This document shows, in pieces, positions 43,432-57,221 of a stretch of DNA of 64,000 nt. The notes under the pieces are model-generated. The model searched no databases. It had not been told where the DNA came from and saw nothing but the letters and a program-made list of their open reading frames with translations. The stretch spans positions 1 through 64,000 of the forward strand of contig NW_026516748.1 in NCBI RefSeq assembly GCF_025766255.1, in the 5' to 3' direction. Source of the DNA: Zychaea mexicana. Its lineage: Eukaryota; Mucoromycota; Mucoromycetes; Mucorales; Lichtheimiaceae. The stretch's first letter is position 1; the number at the start of each line of letters is the position of its first letter. A program made the position numbers and the translations under genes.

Positions 43432-46190
43432 AGCGTATTCTCAACAGTAGTAGTGGCAGCAACAGTAACAGCAGCAGCAATAACAAGCGATCCAAAATCA
43501 CTTTTGACATTCAACTCGATCAACGAAAGTACTATTTTCGCGGGGATGTCGTTGAAGGCCGGATATATCTCGAATCACCCAAGCCAATCAAGGTGAAAAA
43601 CATTCGGGTGCAATGGTTCGGACGAGTACGTGTTCAACTTGAGCCGTCTCTACGCGACGAACGAGAATTATTTCGGGAAACAGCGTACCTGGATCTTCCT
43701 GAAACAGAAAATGCAACAGAAACGGCTCGTCGAGAAGCGCTTAAAAAGGCAGCTACAACTACAACAGCGTATGGAATAATGATTCCACCTTCACCCTCTA
43801 AAGGAAGCCATTATGTCGAGGTAGATAAGCTTTACACGTATCCGTTCTCATTAGTTATTCCACAAAATACAATTTTGCCAAGTTGTACCGAGGTAAATGG
43901 ATGCTTCAGTAGGGAGTATGAATTTAAAAAGGTTGAATATAAACGGTGTTCTCAGATCGTTCCCGCTGCCTCACAGAATCTAATCTTTTATTATTGTGTT
44001 ATTTTATTATATAATCGCTTTTTAATAGAGTGAGACAAGTGTTGGCGGAATCGTAGAATATATCATTGAAGCATGCCTGGAACGACCTACATCAGACTTC
44101 GCTGCATCTATCAAGACGCAGATCCTGGTACCAGTGCTCCAACGCATCGAGACGACGCGACCTGAGCAAGTAGTTCCACAATCAGTCCAGGTGGAGTCCC
44201 AGGGACCGTTTTCACAATGCAGGGGCGAGGGCACGGCTACGTTGACGGCATCCGTACCGAAAGAGGCGTTTGTTCGAAGTAAGTGACCAATGTGTTGCCT
44301 ACTTAGGCGCACTATTATCTGTTGCTATGGTTGTTGTCATGCTAACTAAAAGACACATTGTTATTATACAGACCTACCAGTCCCTGTTACCATTGAAATT
44401 AAGCATTTTGAACCATTTCAGCGTAAACAGGGCTTGATGATTGCACTTATTCGCACTTGTCGAATCGTCTGTAAAGGAGCGTAAGTATCTTGGTAACGGC
44501 AGTTACAATGCGGCTCCCGCAATTGCATCGGGTATGGAAAGGGCGAAGAAGTGTGGGATAAAATAAGAAATACAAAAGGATACAGAACATAAATAAGCTC
44601 ATGTCCTTATCTTCCATCTATGTACGGCTATATAATATATATAGATCTTACATTCTTCCTGACTCGGTGATACACAATGTTAAGGCAGACATTGATTTGT
44701 CCCACGAGAACGGTCTTTCTCAGAGCATTGTACGATCCATACTGATTCCCCAATCCATTTCACCTACTGTTGGTGTAAACGGACGACTCTTTGAAATCAG
44801 CTACAAAATACGAGCGCGAGCACAGGTACAAGACGACAATTCAATTGGAGCCGAGTACAACATGTCTATGGTCAACTTTCCTGCCGATTTCCAAATCCTC
44901 TCGTATCTAACTGCTGAAATACCCATCGACATCGGCACACTTCCTATACCAGAGAATCATATACCCCCGATACCGCTAAAACCGCAGTTTGCCAGTTTTC
45001 TCGACACATATAGTGCATCTAATAGTACGACACCAGCAGCAAGCAATAATTCGGAAGAAGCAACGGCCGAGAAGACGCATATGCTAAAAAAGATGCAAAG
45101 AATGTTACGACGATCGTCGGGCCCGGTGCCAAAGAAAGGGGAATCGACAGATCAACCAGGCGAGCAGTTGCCTATGAACAAAAACGAGCTATTGGCATTG
45201 TTTGCAGACAACGCCAGCCTAAAGGGGAGGAGCAGCTTAAACAGTAGTAGTGATGACAGTGCAATCAGTCGAGCATCTATTCGAGGTGGTGGTGGTGTAC
45301 ACTCATCCATGTCGACGACAGATTCTGTTGGCAGCGAAATACTGACTCAGCTTCAAAAGGGATTGCCACCTCCACCGCCAAGCTTGCCTCCTCCAAAACA
45401 ACCCAACACTGACGCTTTCGCCACTTTACCATCATCGTTCCGACTCTCTCTTGGTCCCGAGTTTAGCGCAGCAGTATTGAGCTCAGAGCTCGCAAAACAG
45501 CGACAACAACGGCATGAGAAAAGCCCCACACCTTCAGCATCATCATCTACAAGTCTCGAACATTACAAATCTACACCAAAAGCATCAGTTGCCGATAATC
45601 TGCATTTTCATCACCTTCATCGACGTCGAATCAACAGTGACTCGATCGTACTAGACAAACCTAGTAGTAGTATGAAAGACCACATCAGTAACAATGATCT
45701 ACAGAAACAGCAACGACCGCATCCCTTAACATCATCGAATTCCGCCGCAGCCGTTGGAGGTGTACACTACTTTTACCCTTTTGACGATTCATCATCTGAC
45801 GAAGAAGTTGAAGAACAACAGCAGCAAAGTAATAATAGTAATAGATCAGCAGCAGTGGCATTACAACAAAGAAGACGACGGAAATCAAGCCGAAGATGTC
45901 GTGCAACAACGACTGCAGCTGGCTATGAAAAACCAAACAGTGTTTCGAACAACTTGGACGCAAGCGAGGCACAGGTCGAACGATTGGAAGTACACTATAA
46001 CAAGAACAGTGACACTGCGTCAACTTCATCGCCGTCGCGACCATCGTATCCAGTTACCCATGTTGACAAACCTGACGAGCTGACAGCGAGTGACACAGAC
46101 GCATCATCGAATGAAGAGGATCTTTTAGATATCCTGTCACGGCGCGATCGGAGGATAGCCAGCCGAATGACCACACACCAACAACAATAA
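43428..46190 (+). CDS. alpha-arrestin (arrestin-related trafficking adaptor type)
   Basis: Exons 43428-43892, 44029-44278, 44372-44480 and 44645-46190 give 789 residues. The arrestin N-domain starts after a Ser/Asn-rich leader: ITFDIQLDQRKYYFRGDVVE, IRVQWFGRVRVQL, YPFSLVIPQNTILPSC, GGIVEYIIEACLERP. The C-domain follows: VTIEIKHFEPFQRKQGLMIA, ILIPQSISPTVGVNGRLFEI. After residue about 400 the protein is disordered, with poly-Pro (LPPPPPSLPPP), Ser/Thr runs and an acidic FDDSSSDEEVEEQ stretch. In fungi such proteins link membrane transporters or receptors to Rsp5-type ubiquitin ligases. I saw no PPxY in the tail, so recruitment may use another motif. A 4-codon uORF abuts the start. The gene lies about 1.7 kb down from the carotenoid-oxygenase-like gene. 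Confidence 0.88.
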
Positions 46191-46506
46191 AGTTTCTCAT
46201 ATTTGCCAAACAAAGTGCAACTTTTTTTTGTGGCGATGGAGTGTGAGGGCGAGGCTCCAAAACACGCAACACATACTGCAAACCACTGGAAGCCACGGAT
46301 GTTGAACTCGACCATTCTGACGAGAGCGGCATGATTACTTTGTTGGCGGGAAGTGCGGATGAATTGACCGGGGCGTTGACCCGTGCTCAAGCATTGCCGT
46401 GGCGATAGTAATCTGAAAATGACGTATTGATCCAGCAAGATGAAACACACCGTGTGTCTCTTGCTGGCAGTGGGGACAGTCCCTGATGCGAATGATGTCT
46501 TCTTCC

Positions 46507-47862
46507 CTATTTGTTTAGCTGGTCCTGGTTGAGTGCACGATGAAGAGGTGGTGGCCGACGCTTTCGTTCGCAGTACATCACGGGCAGAATCATAATGTAC
46601 CAATAATCATTTATGCGAACCGGGACAAAACGTTCGGCAGCCTTTGTTTTTTGCTCGGACCAATATCGTCGGGCTAGCTTGCCATTCGTGGCTGATAGTA
46701 GACTCATTGGATGAGCTCCAGCTGTAAAGGCGTCCAGTCCAAAGTCGAGCGAGACAGGTCGCGGGGACACCCAGTGATACTTATTCCTGTAGCGCTTGTC
46801 CTGTCGGCTTCGTTTCCGCTGCGCTTTATATAAAAGAGTATCCCAGGACTTTTAGCAAAGCACCAGCAGAGGATTACTCTGTGCGTTGTACGTTTGGCAG
46901 CTCGGCGATTATCTAATAAACCGTTTTCTGCAGCAGTAGCTCCGTAAGCCATTGTTGAGAACCGACATATTTCCGTTGGTCGGTATTAATGTCAGAGGAA
47001 GACTATTGGTATAGCGCACGGCAAGGCTGATTATATGTAACGTGATGTTTCTACAGAGCGCCTCCCGCTGTAAAAATACCAGAAACCCGTGCTTCAAATT
47101 TTTGTTCTGGGAGGAGGTGCCGATGTTGCTGTCTGCGGACGACTGCGGGTAGTTGGGAGGAATGTGACCCCGTATTTCATGTCGCTCTGTACAGCTGTAA
47201 GAACGTTTGTTCTTCCCCTGCTGTTTGATTGACCGATTCGACACAGCTTAAACTGCCCTCCACCGCGTGTACCTGCCGATTGACTTTTGCCCTTGCTTGC
47301 TTATTGCGCCGTTTTGACCTTGGCCTTTTTCTGTGTGTTATGGGAGATCGCCTGTGTATTCAGCGATACTTTTATCTGCTGTTATGCGTCGTACGTTTCC
47401 TAGAAAGGTGTACCTCGATCCTCGTTGGATAATTTTTCGTTGTTGTTGTTGTTGTTGTTGAGCTTATAACTGTGTTGGGACAATAAAACAGTAACCGAGC
47501 TCGAGCTCTTCCTGCGAGGATGCGGTATGTTGCTCGGGGAGGAGCATTGGCGACAAACAAACTCGATATACTGAACGAAGTCTTTGCTGCTTAATAAAGG
47601 ACATCGAGGGATAGCAAGTTTCCCAGTACCTGATCGGGTCTTGCTGCTAAAGCTTCTGCATCACTGGCAAGAGCTGCCAGCGTCTAAGATCGCAGTGACG
47701 AACGCAGAGTTCCGCAATTGCGACGTGTAGTCGTTTCCTCCAGCTGCGACGAGCACGACCATATGTCTTTCGGTCATCTAATAGTTCACTTTCGTAACCA
47801 GTACTGAGAGAGGAATGAATACTGTAGGGCAGAACGCGGGGCTTCCTCACATGAGCCCACAC
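46507..47862 (-). pseudogene. long single-frame gene relic with about six in-frame stops
   Basis: One minus-strand frame runs 452 codons from 47862 to 46507, broken only by six or so stops, almost all TAA. Chance would give about 21. Readable segments include RARRSWRKRLHVAIAELCVR, FLQREALCRNITLHIISLAV, NSLPLTLIPTNGNMSVLNNG, LDFGLDAFTAGAHPMSLLSA, KLARRYWSEQKTKAAERFVP and INDYWYIMILPVMYCERKRR. The last 130 codons after KSWDTLLYKAQRKR are uninterrupted. It looks like a decayed member of a repeated family of unknown function, perhaps transposon-associated. Some of the stops may instead lie in short introns I cannot place. Confidence 0.5.
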
Positions 47863-48404
47863 CAGGTTGGGATAATCTAATCAACCATATTGATCGTGGA
47901 AAACTATTCGACAGTAAAATCATCTGTGTATCATGCAGCAACAAATGATCTATCCTGTGGCTGGGCGATATTTTTTTTCCTATGCATGTCCCGTGGGTTG
48001 CACCTATTATACGGACGAAAGAGAACAGCGCCAACTTATTTTGGTGCAACACACACGTTGTGTATGCGACCTCAAGTTTCTGAATCTTCTCTATACGTGT
48101 GTAGTGCATATACGGTGGTACTGATGCGGCTGCTGCTGCTGCTGCGAGGATGGCTCTGTGTGTGCGTGTGCGTCTGTTGTCCTTGGCCTTCTCTATTACT
48201 ACACCGAACACACATACCACTCAATAATTACACTAAAGCTCCGCTAATTGTTAAGAGTGGGGAAACAAGCCAAACTTCGTCATGCACCCAAAAACAACAA
48301 AGCGACCTTTTGCTCTTCTTTTCCTCTTTTTAACCTCACACGCAAAAAGAAGAACAGCCTTTCACTTTCTACTACTTTCTGTTCCTCTTGTGCTCTACTC
48401 CCTC
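47863..48404. other. 5' region of ERT1/AcuK-type gene
   Basis: No separate gene is supportable. It contains a TGTGTGCGTGTGCGTC tract near 48155 and a CT-rich leader before the ATG at 48405. Confidence 0.4.
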
Positions 48405-50769
48405 ATGTCACAATCGCTCACCAACATTACTGATCACGGCGTTAAACGAAAGCGTAAAAAAGTCTCGCTAGGTCGGTCCTTGTTTCTTATTGCCTCTTCG
48501 GGTCGCTCTCTCTCTCTTTCAAACAGCATTTCCTCCCGTCTTTTGCTCCAGCACAATCCGTCGTATTACTAGTAGAAGAAAAATGATGTTTCTCACCTTG
48601 ACTTACATTTTTTGTATACTATAGCATGTGTATTCTGCAGACGGTCCCACATGACGTGCGACGAAGGTAATATAATAGCAGTAGCAACTGCAACAACAGG
48701 GAGCGTTTCAAAATCAGACAGATAGTCAAAGGATTACATTGGAGAGAGAGCCAGAAGAGCTACGCTAACAAACAGTGTGCTTATACGGCGAATTCATCTC
48801 TTTTGTAGGTCGTCCGTGCCAACGATGTATCAAACGAAGCATTGGCCATATGTGTCACGATGAACCTCGACCCGATGCGAAAAAAGCGGCATTGAATGCT
48901 GGAGAGAACAAACGGCCAAGGGGTAAATGAGTTTTTATTATTTGCTGCCGTGTATACAAACGATACGCACACGCAGCATGGCTCTTCTGGTGCTGCCGGC
49001 GTGGGAATACGTTTCCAGTAATTGACCCTTCTTTTCTGTCCCTTATAATTATAACTCTATTTTACAACAATTGTATATAATAGAGCCCAGCAACCACGAC
49101 CATAGTCACCATCTCCATAGCAGTCAGTACAACAACGGAAAGCTCGCCTTGACGTTTGCAAGCGATTCGATGGGAGACGAGCTGACAGTCATCAAGTAAT
49201 GTATTTTTTATATTTGGAACCAGTGACTCTATAGTGGGTGGGTGTGATCGCATCTTTGTTTATTCCATTATATAACCAGTAGTAGCTAAAAGAATTTGCG
49301 CCTGGGATTGGTTCTCTCTTTACCTCTTTCTTTCTTCATTTCATCATCATGATGTATGTATACTGCAGTGATTTTCTGGACGATATGTCATCGCATAAAA
49401 CAACCACCAGTAACATATCAACAATGACGAGTAGCTCATCAGCGACAGTAGTAGCATCAGCAGCAGCAAAGATTACTCCAGCAACCTCCAGTAAAGACAA
49501 GTTTTTTCTCACAGCAGCTGATCCACAAGACGGCAAACTTGAAGATCGGCTGAACGAGGTCATTAATGCCAAATACGAGGCCGGATTCCTCAAACCATAC
49601 AATTATGTGAGCGGTTATGCTCGGCTCCAGCGTTACATGGATCAACAGTAGGTATCAGTAGCGTGATGTTTTCTCTTTCTTTATCTTACGCAATAAGGAA
49701 ACAAGCATTACATGACAAAAAAGGGATTTCATTTTTTCACGATGCATTTCGGTTCTCCTTAAAATATACTCTTGTTGTTGTCTTTGTTGCGCAGCATGTC
49801 TTCGAGCAGTCGTCAGCGAATCTTAAATGTCATGGGGACTTTCCGACCTACATTTCGGGATGTGGCACAAGCACTTACTGATGTCGACTTAATATTGGTG
49901 GAAGAAGCATTTGAGCGGTTATTATTGGTAAGAACACGTTACACTAAAACCCGTATACGTTTTACATATATAACTGATTTCCATGTCGTGAACTTATCAG
50001 GATTATGACAGAGTGTTCAGCGCAATGGCTGTACCTGCATGTCTATGGCGAAGGACGGGCGAGATTTATAAGGGTAACAAGGAATTTGCGTCGTTGATCG
50101 ACGTCCCTGTTGAGAAACTGCGAGATGTAAGTGGGTTATTCTACACTGCACGACATGTTCAAATATGGTTCACAAGAAGCATAATACCACTGGTATGCAT
50201 GACGCTGACAGAGTTGCATCATCCGATCATATATGTTGTTGAATATATTTAGGGTAAACTTTGCATCTATGAAATCATGGCTGAGGACTCGACAGTAAAC
50301 TATTGGGAGGTAAGCACCCTATCTAACCCCATTGCCAACCTCCCTTATAAAAAACCTTGTCATTTGCACCCGAAATTAATTTCTATGTGTGTGCTTGCAT
50401 TTTTCGATCGGCTATATAGAAATATGGCAATATTGCATTTGACTCACGGCAAAAAGCTGTATTGACCTCATGTTTACTAAAACATCGATCCAAAGGCGTC
50501 TTGATGCCTTGCTGCTTCTCCTTTACCATCCGGCGTGACAAATATAACATGCAAGTATCGCAATATCTACTCGAAATGATGTGTACAGTATAAAGTGTAG
50601 ATAGGTTATGCTAACTTTGAGAAAACCATCAAACTCTAAACTATTCTAGACCGGTAAGTCAAGTGAAGAAACAATAGGAGAGAAAGGACTGAGCGACTAA
50701 GTCAAATTTCTTTTTTCCGAATAGACGATCATTGTCGGCAACTTTCTTCCGATAGAAATCCAGCCATGA
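48405..50769 (+). CDS. ert1: Zn2Cys6 transcription regulator of gluconeogenesis, ERT1/AcuK-AcuM family
   Basis: Ten exons: 48405-48471, 48625-48666, 48809-48922, 49084-49195, 49369-49647, 49795-49927, 50001-50126, 50253-50309, 50420-50554 and 50725-50769, giving 369 residues. The binuclear zinc cluster is assembled by splicing: ACVFCRRSHMTCDEG joined to RPCQRCIKRSIGHMC, preceded by a basic KRKRKK. The C-terminal half is the family's PAS-like domain: YEAGFLKPYNYVSGYARLQR, SSRQRILNVMGTFRPTFRDV, VEEAFERLLLDYDRVFSAM, WRRTGEIYKGNKEFASLI and IIVGNFLPIEIQP. This combination is diagnostic of Ert1/AcuK/AcuM, which switch on PEPCK and fructose-bisphosphatase genes on non-sugar carbon. It is convergent with the dihydroxyacetone kinase gene. 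Confidence 0.93.
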
Positions 50770-51581
50770 AGCTGGTTTTCTTTGCTATGTGATACATACC
50801 ACCCTTTCTAACTGATTTTTTCTTTGAAAGAATATCCTTTCCCCTTAACACACCCTCATTCATTCTTCCTCTCATACATGTACAGCCAACGATATTTCAC
50901 AGACGAAAGCGAACCCCTCTCCCTCTTTCCATTCAATTTTCAGCACAACAACAGTAAATTTTATAACTCGGACATCACGCCACAAAAACATTCTGTACAT
51001 AATCCTAGTGATAGATCGGCTGCGTTGCTACATCGGCTTCCGCTGCGTAATATGTGGCGATAAACATTACGCACATAGACAGTTTGTTCATAAGCTTGCC
51101 ACTTAGTAAGTGGGACCTAAAAGAATAGACGGTGGAATTATACTAGTTATCTTAAGAATACTGTACGTAGATCGCGTAAAAGCAGAATGCAGTGTGCTCG
51201 TCACGTCCAGTTTAAAAAAGGCAAATCCCTTCTAGCAGTAAGATCCTATGCGTAGCGTATTACCTTTTACACCAAAACGGTTACAGCTTATTCGAGCGAA
51301 AAGAAGCCATCCTGATAAAAGGATCGGCTTTTACAGTAGTAACGAGTAATGAATGATGATCTGTGTCTTGTTTGGCGGGCTCAATGGCTATCATATGTAT
51401 GGTAGAAATGTGCGAACTTTTAAACGCAAAAAAAGATGTTGGTGACAAAGACATTTAATGATAATAATACATGAAGAGAAGCTTTTAGACCCACACGAGC
51501 ATAATGAAGATACATGCAATAAAAAATTGTGACGACAGGTGTTGGGAATGTTCACAATTATTTCATGATATCACTTTTATT
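50770..51581. other. intergenic between convergent genes
   Basis: About 800 bp between the stops of ERT1 and the kinase. No RNA gene, repeat or additional ORF is supportable. Confidence 0.4.
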
Positions 51582-53934
51582 TTATTGTTGTTTCAGTCCA
51601 GAGCAAAGTCCTTCTAAAAGTGCAGCAAGACCCCATGCTCCAGCATCGGGTAGTGAGGCTTCTTTTACGTCTTGTGTAGCAATGTAAGATGCTCGTCCCA
51701 TATGAGCTTCGAGTGTCCGTGTCGACTCGGCCCCTTTTCTTGCAGCCTTTGCAGCTTCTTCCATACTGCCTGTGTCACTGAGCACTTGAACAAATGGAAT
51801 CAAACTATCCATCAGAGTCCGGTCACCGACGCGTGCCTCGGTGTATGACTGCAAGGCATCGAGTGCATGAGATGATGCTATTAGATTGGTAAGCATTATA
51901 GGATTAATTACTGATGTTTAGAGCTCCTTTACTTTAAATCGTGCTGTACTACCTTTGGCCCATTGTTCAACGTCGCTACTGCCATACTTGGACAAACCAC
52001 CGCCGAGCGCGCTCAGGTAAATGCAGTAAATGGCAGATGACGTTCCACCGACGGTGCCCTCGATAATATCAGCTAACGCAAGCATGGTCTGAGGTGCGGA
52101 AAACAATGGGAGCCTCGGCAGAGCCTCAGTAATGGCTATTTTGCACATAAAAGAACAATTGTTATCATTTTGATGTTGCGTTATATTATATGAAGCTTTA
52201 TATGCTGCACACAGGTCCCTGCTTATCTTTCGTCCCTAAATCCATCGCTCACCTGTTGCCGCAGACTTCAAGGTGGTACCACAGTCACCATCACCGAGAA
52301 TAGTATCAAACGATGTAACCTCTGGCTCAGCCTCAATAACGCTTTTGGCTGCATTTTGAATTGCATTTTCCAGAACCTGAGAATTGTCTACACATGACAA
52401 TGCATCCCAATTTGATCAGAGAGTGAGTCATAAGTTCTACTGCATAAAATACCTTTTTGGTCATTTGCTTTCTCATCCGCTTCAGATGCTGCGATTGTTT
52501 CTTTTTGCTTCTTATCGTCAGCACCAACAACGGTTGTCATAGCGATATCTGTGCTGAAAGGTAAGAATGCCGATGAGGTGCGTGGCCATCCGGGTACCAT
52601 CACGTTTTGGTCGAGCAAATCCAGTAACTGCTGTCGCTGCTGGTCATCATCCTGCAGTCGCAACAGGGTGATTGAGAAGCCTGGCATATTCAAACTGCTG
52701 AGGAATGTGCCGGCGAGAACACGTTCGATTGACAGATTAGCAGGCGTTCCTTCCACAACAGATTCGACGGCTTCTTTGACAACAAGATTCAATTCAAGGG
52801 CTGATATACTGCCGAGATTGTTCACCATCAAAACGACCGGGCTGTTTTGGCTTAGCTTCAAATAGGCTCTCTCCTGATCCTCCTGGTCCGTCAACATGGT
52901 GACCATCTTGCGAACGAGTTCCTTTGCAGGCAACGTACCCAGCTTGGAAATACCAGGCTCATTGTGGATACCCATACCCAGCTCAATCTGGTCCTCGGGC
53001 AGCTTTTGTACAGTGGTGGAACCAGGTACGTGGCAGTGATCAAGAGCTACACCCAATGTGGCAGAATGTTGATTGACGTATTCGGCAGCTTGACGAACTT
53101 GTTCCAGTGTGGATCTAAAAATTTCGCAAGTGTGAGTACTCATTGTAACCTCTCCAGCTTCTTTAGACACAATACCCTTTCTGAGCCGCCAACGCACCGG
53201 CCACCTTGACGGCCATAAGAGTGGCAGCCAAACCGCGACGTCCGACTCTGCTTTTCGTTCCGATAGCCGCGTCGTCGCCGACAATCACCATATCAACGAG
53301 AATCCCACGCGCTTTCGCACGTTCCACCGCCAAACCGAAATTCAAACAATCGCCCGTGTAATTCATCACAATCACCAATGTGCCATGCGGCGATTGAGCC
53401 TGTTCAATGGCGGCCAAGATTTGACTGGAAGAAGGAGATGCAAAGACATGGCCACACACGGCCGCTGCCAGCATACCGTCACCCACAAAACCAGCATACC
53501 CGGGCTCATGTCCAGATCCACCACCGGCAATGAGAGTAACTTGATTTTGGGCTACGGTTTTAATGTCGGCCCTGCAGACGACTTTGTGTAGTAGTATATA
53601 TCGTGTGTTAGATAAAGTGGTTGAGTATCATTAGTACCGATATCCGTCAAGTAACAGCTTACCGCGCTCGGTTGGGATCCATCGCAAGTGCGGGTTCGCA
53701 TAACATAATCCTTTGATACTTTCGGCAACAAGCTACAACGCAACATTATATTCAGAAACAGCTTATATTTTTTAAATTATGTCCTTCGCCTTGACCTACG
53801 TTTTCCGGATCGTTGGTAATATGCTTGGCTATGAGAAATGGAGTATGCGGAGAAAATAGCTCTTTTAGAATATGATATTTGCATGGAAAACAATGAGTTG
53901 TCTTTGACACCTCACCTATCGTTCCAGTAGTCAT
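51582..53934 (-). CDS. dak1: dihydroxyacetone kinase (EC 2.7.1.29)
   Basis: ATP-dependent kinase phosphorylating dihydroxyacetone and glyceraldehyde in glycerol use and detoxification. Exons 53934-53916, 53828-53800, 53732-53663, 53581-53176, 53114-52453, 52387-52253, 52135-51953 and 51877-51582, giving 599 residues (yeast Dak1 has 584). The DhaK half has [20 protein letters not shown] with the substrate-binding His, [13 protein letters not shown] and [19 protein letters not shown]. The DhaL half binds ATP with [47 protein letters not shown] and ends [17 protein letters not shown] Ser/Lys-rich linker lies between the halves. No targeting signal, so cytosolic. The two first exons are 19 and 29 nt. 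Confidence 0.95.
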
Positions 53935-56900
53935 AATAAGGGCTTGTGTCTCTGTTTTGGCTCGTGTGAAATAGATAAAGAAACACTCCTGCAGACCTTA
54001 ACTTTGTTTAACATTTTATACAGGTGTAAAAACTTAAAGTAAACTCTGTTCAAACCACATGCGGGTTTTTAAAAAAATAGTTCCTTTTACACAGTATCAT
54101 ACATGATACAAAAAATCACAGGTTGGCGTATAATTTTCTATGCAAACAAGAGCTTCACCATTTTCTTTCGGATTATCCATGGACTCCTGCTCTACCGCGA
54201 TCTTCCAATGCTTCGACGAATTTGATGGAACAAGGTCAACCTTAAAGACTCTTCTTAGTTCCGACCATCTTTATCCTTGGCATCTAGCGCGTCTACAGAA
54301 TGTCCGAATAACCCTGACTAATTTTCCAAAACTCAAATGCAAGCACTAATGCTAGTACTAATGTATGCACATACACAAATCTGCACGGTAAAAACGTATA
54401 CCAATTAAAAGACTGCTTCAATATATGTATGCATTGGTTTCCCAGTAATATCGAACTAGGCACGATCTACGGACGTATAATAACATGTGCCGAATAGCTC
54501 CTATAAAATGGCTCAGTTGCAGATAAGAGTGTTTATGCTTCATAGACATCATCTGGGTCTATTATGAGCTGTTGCTCTGTTCGATGGATAGATGTCCGTA
54601 TCCGTATCTTGTACACGTATGTATGCGTGACTCGAACATCATTATCTCCCCACATTTCAAATGATTGAGGCTTTTACTGGAGTTTAACTACTATACTACA
54701 TGATACAAAGTTGCTCAGGTCTGCTAGATCAGGTTCTCTGCTGACAGCTTGTCCAAATGGTTGCCTTTTTTTCTTTTCGTACGGTAAACTCGAATCACAT
54801 TTTCAAAAACTTCATAACACTGAAAGCGACGTATGTTTGCTACTGTTTTTGTAACGGTGGCAGTGACGAGGATTTCAAAATAATACAGGGCTAGACACTA
54901 TCAGTTGAATGTTACGGCATGAGTGGTTGAATGTACTCAGTTTGGAAGTCGGTAAGCAGAAAATATATAGTCCATGACAGCGCTGTATCTAGGTCATGAT
55001 CGAAAGATTTCCTTATAAACTGTAATCCTAATTTAAAACATAAGCGTTTTTATGTCGAGAATTGTCGATACTGTGGCCGAATAAGTAAGATTTCGTAGAC
55101 GAATAGTACTGGCGATGACGGTATGGTCGACTACTCATCGGATAAATGTCTGAATGCCTTATATCAATCGAAGGTGTGGAGGAGATTCATCTTGATCCGC
55201 CTTTTATGCTTTCGTTGCCTTATCAACCTACAAAAGAAAATGCGCCATAAGTATAATATCTAAACACGTACTAAAAATGTTGATAACCAGTATGTCAGAG
55301 CTTTTGTTCGTTACTTATTATATACAGTACTAATTTTTTGTCACTCCTATTGTATAAGATCAATTTAGTCATACTATTAAGTCATGGCAATGCAAAATAC
55401 ACCATCAATTACGTGTATATATAAAATTTAAGGCGACGATCTACAGAAACGCAGCATCAACAGTTTATACAAACCAAGTGTGATTAATCCCAAGTTTATG
55501 CACCCAAGAGCACGTGCAATTTGCCACAAGCGCTGACGGCAAAACAAGAAAGTACTGTACATACAGTACGTTCTGACTATACTGAAAATTAATTAACGAA
55601 CGTGCCTAAATTCCTTTGACGATATTGGACTTTCTGATAAAAGTTCAACGCATCTTGGAGAAAGTGAATATCAGTGATTATTCTCCAGAACAAGTTTGGA
55701 TGCCCATTTACTTGACTCCCTTTAATTTATTCCGTCAGGGCTGGAACGCTTTGTTGAGCAGCCATGGAGAAACATTTTGTTCATGTTGAGTACATTGTGC
55801 TACATCCTAGCGCTTGCTGCCAAAACCAGGAAGCTTTTCCTAATATCCACTTGAGCTGCAATCCATCAGTATGTAGCGTTGATATGTACGATCACGGTTT
55901 AAAGACTCCTCATCGGTACGATACATCGATGCACTGGGAGAATTGTCGTCGTTGACTGGTGATACAGTAGTTGTTTATCCTTGAGCCTTGAGCGTGAATG
56001 TTCGTTGCTTAGGAAAATAAAAGCTATCAAAAGACATCTGATGATGTATTTTGTTGCAAGCGTGATAATGTGTTGCTACGTGGCCAACGCTGGATGCTTT
56101 CGCTTTGTTTTACAGTATAGCTTTATTCTGTAATATCCATTTGATGTTCTGTAAAACACATATCAGCTCTTCGGAAGACCATGAAAACAGTTCATAAATG
56201 AAATATATCATTATACACTAATCTACATACTTTGTAATTTCTTTTATAAAAACCGCGTCTTGCTGTTTGGATTCCAATGTAAAGTTAAACTAATACCAAC
56301 CCGTCTTTATATACAGACTAGGTTTTTTGGTGGAAGTAAATCTACTTATTACTTGGCTGTTCTCATATTGTATACACTTCTCCATTGAGTCACAATCAAG
56401 TGCGTTTATTGCTGGTAGCAGATATTTTGAAACAGAAAAAAGATCTTGCTACATACGCAACCTTCTTACCTTGCAGAAGCTTCAAATCTTGAAAAAATGC
56501 TACGTACACTTTTGAGACTCCCATCTATCATTCTGGGAGTTCTTGGTGAAAGAAAGATGATGATGCGGAACTACTAGTTTAAGCACTTGAACACGCAAGC
56601 GTTTCTGACTAAATGGGATATTGTATAACAACGTTGAATGTGTAAATTAAAGAGGAGATACGTAGCAACTGCAGGAGCATAAAGTATATGAAACTGCATT
56701 AGGATGTACGTTAATACAGTGTATGTACAGGATGCTACATGGTACCGTCGACATAGCATATCATCACACTTTGTCTTTGAATTTTTCTTTATAGAGATCA
56801 AACAGCATGACGGCTATGTATATTCGTCTCTTTCTTTCAATTTATTGAATTCGCCATATTTTGAAAATGATTAGGGCTTTATATTTTAAATTATTCACAG

Positions 56901-57221
56901 TGTCGCTGACTAATGCAAGCGACTTGTGCTGTACCTCTAGCTGATGATCAAAAAGGAAATGTATGAGGTGTACATTTACTACCATACCAAGAGTGCATAA
57001 ACAACAAGTTACAGTATAGCCTCTTTTTGATGATACCGATTGATCAGTAAAGCAAAGCCGTTATAGTAGGCTCGCAAGAATGACTTCATTTTTCCAGCTA
57101 TCTATGATAATTAGAGTGGGACATTCACCTTTCTTGCGACAATGATGGCACAAACATGGTTTTAACTACATCACAAAACGTATTGGGGAACACCTGCGTC
57201 AAACATTCAGCGAATGATAAC
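53935..57221. other. 3.3 kb gene desert
   Basis: Stops are frequent on both strands. One plus-strand stretch at 55640-55788 (KVQRILEKVNISDYSPEQVW, then PFNLFRQGWNALLSSHGETF) reads like protein but is under 55 codons, without a start or splice context. I see no RNA gene, transposon end or repeat. Confidence 0.4.

Noticed and set aside
54600..54830. Possible tRNA because of GACTCGAAC and CTCGAATC motifs
   Set aside because: No acceptor stem, D-arm or anticodon arm can be paired around them.
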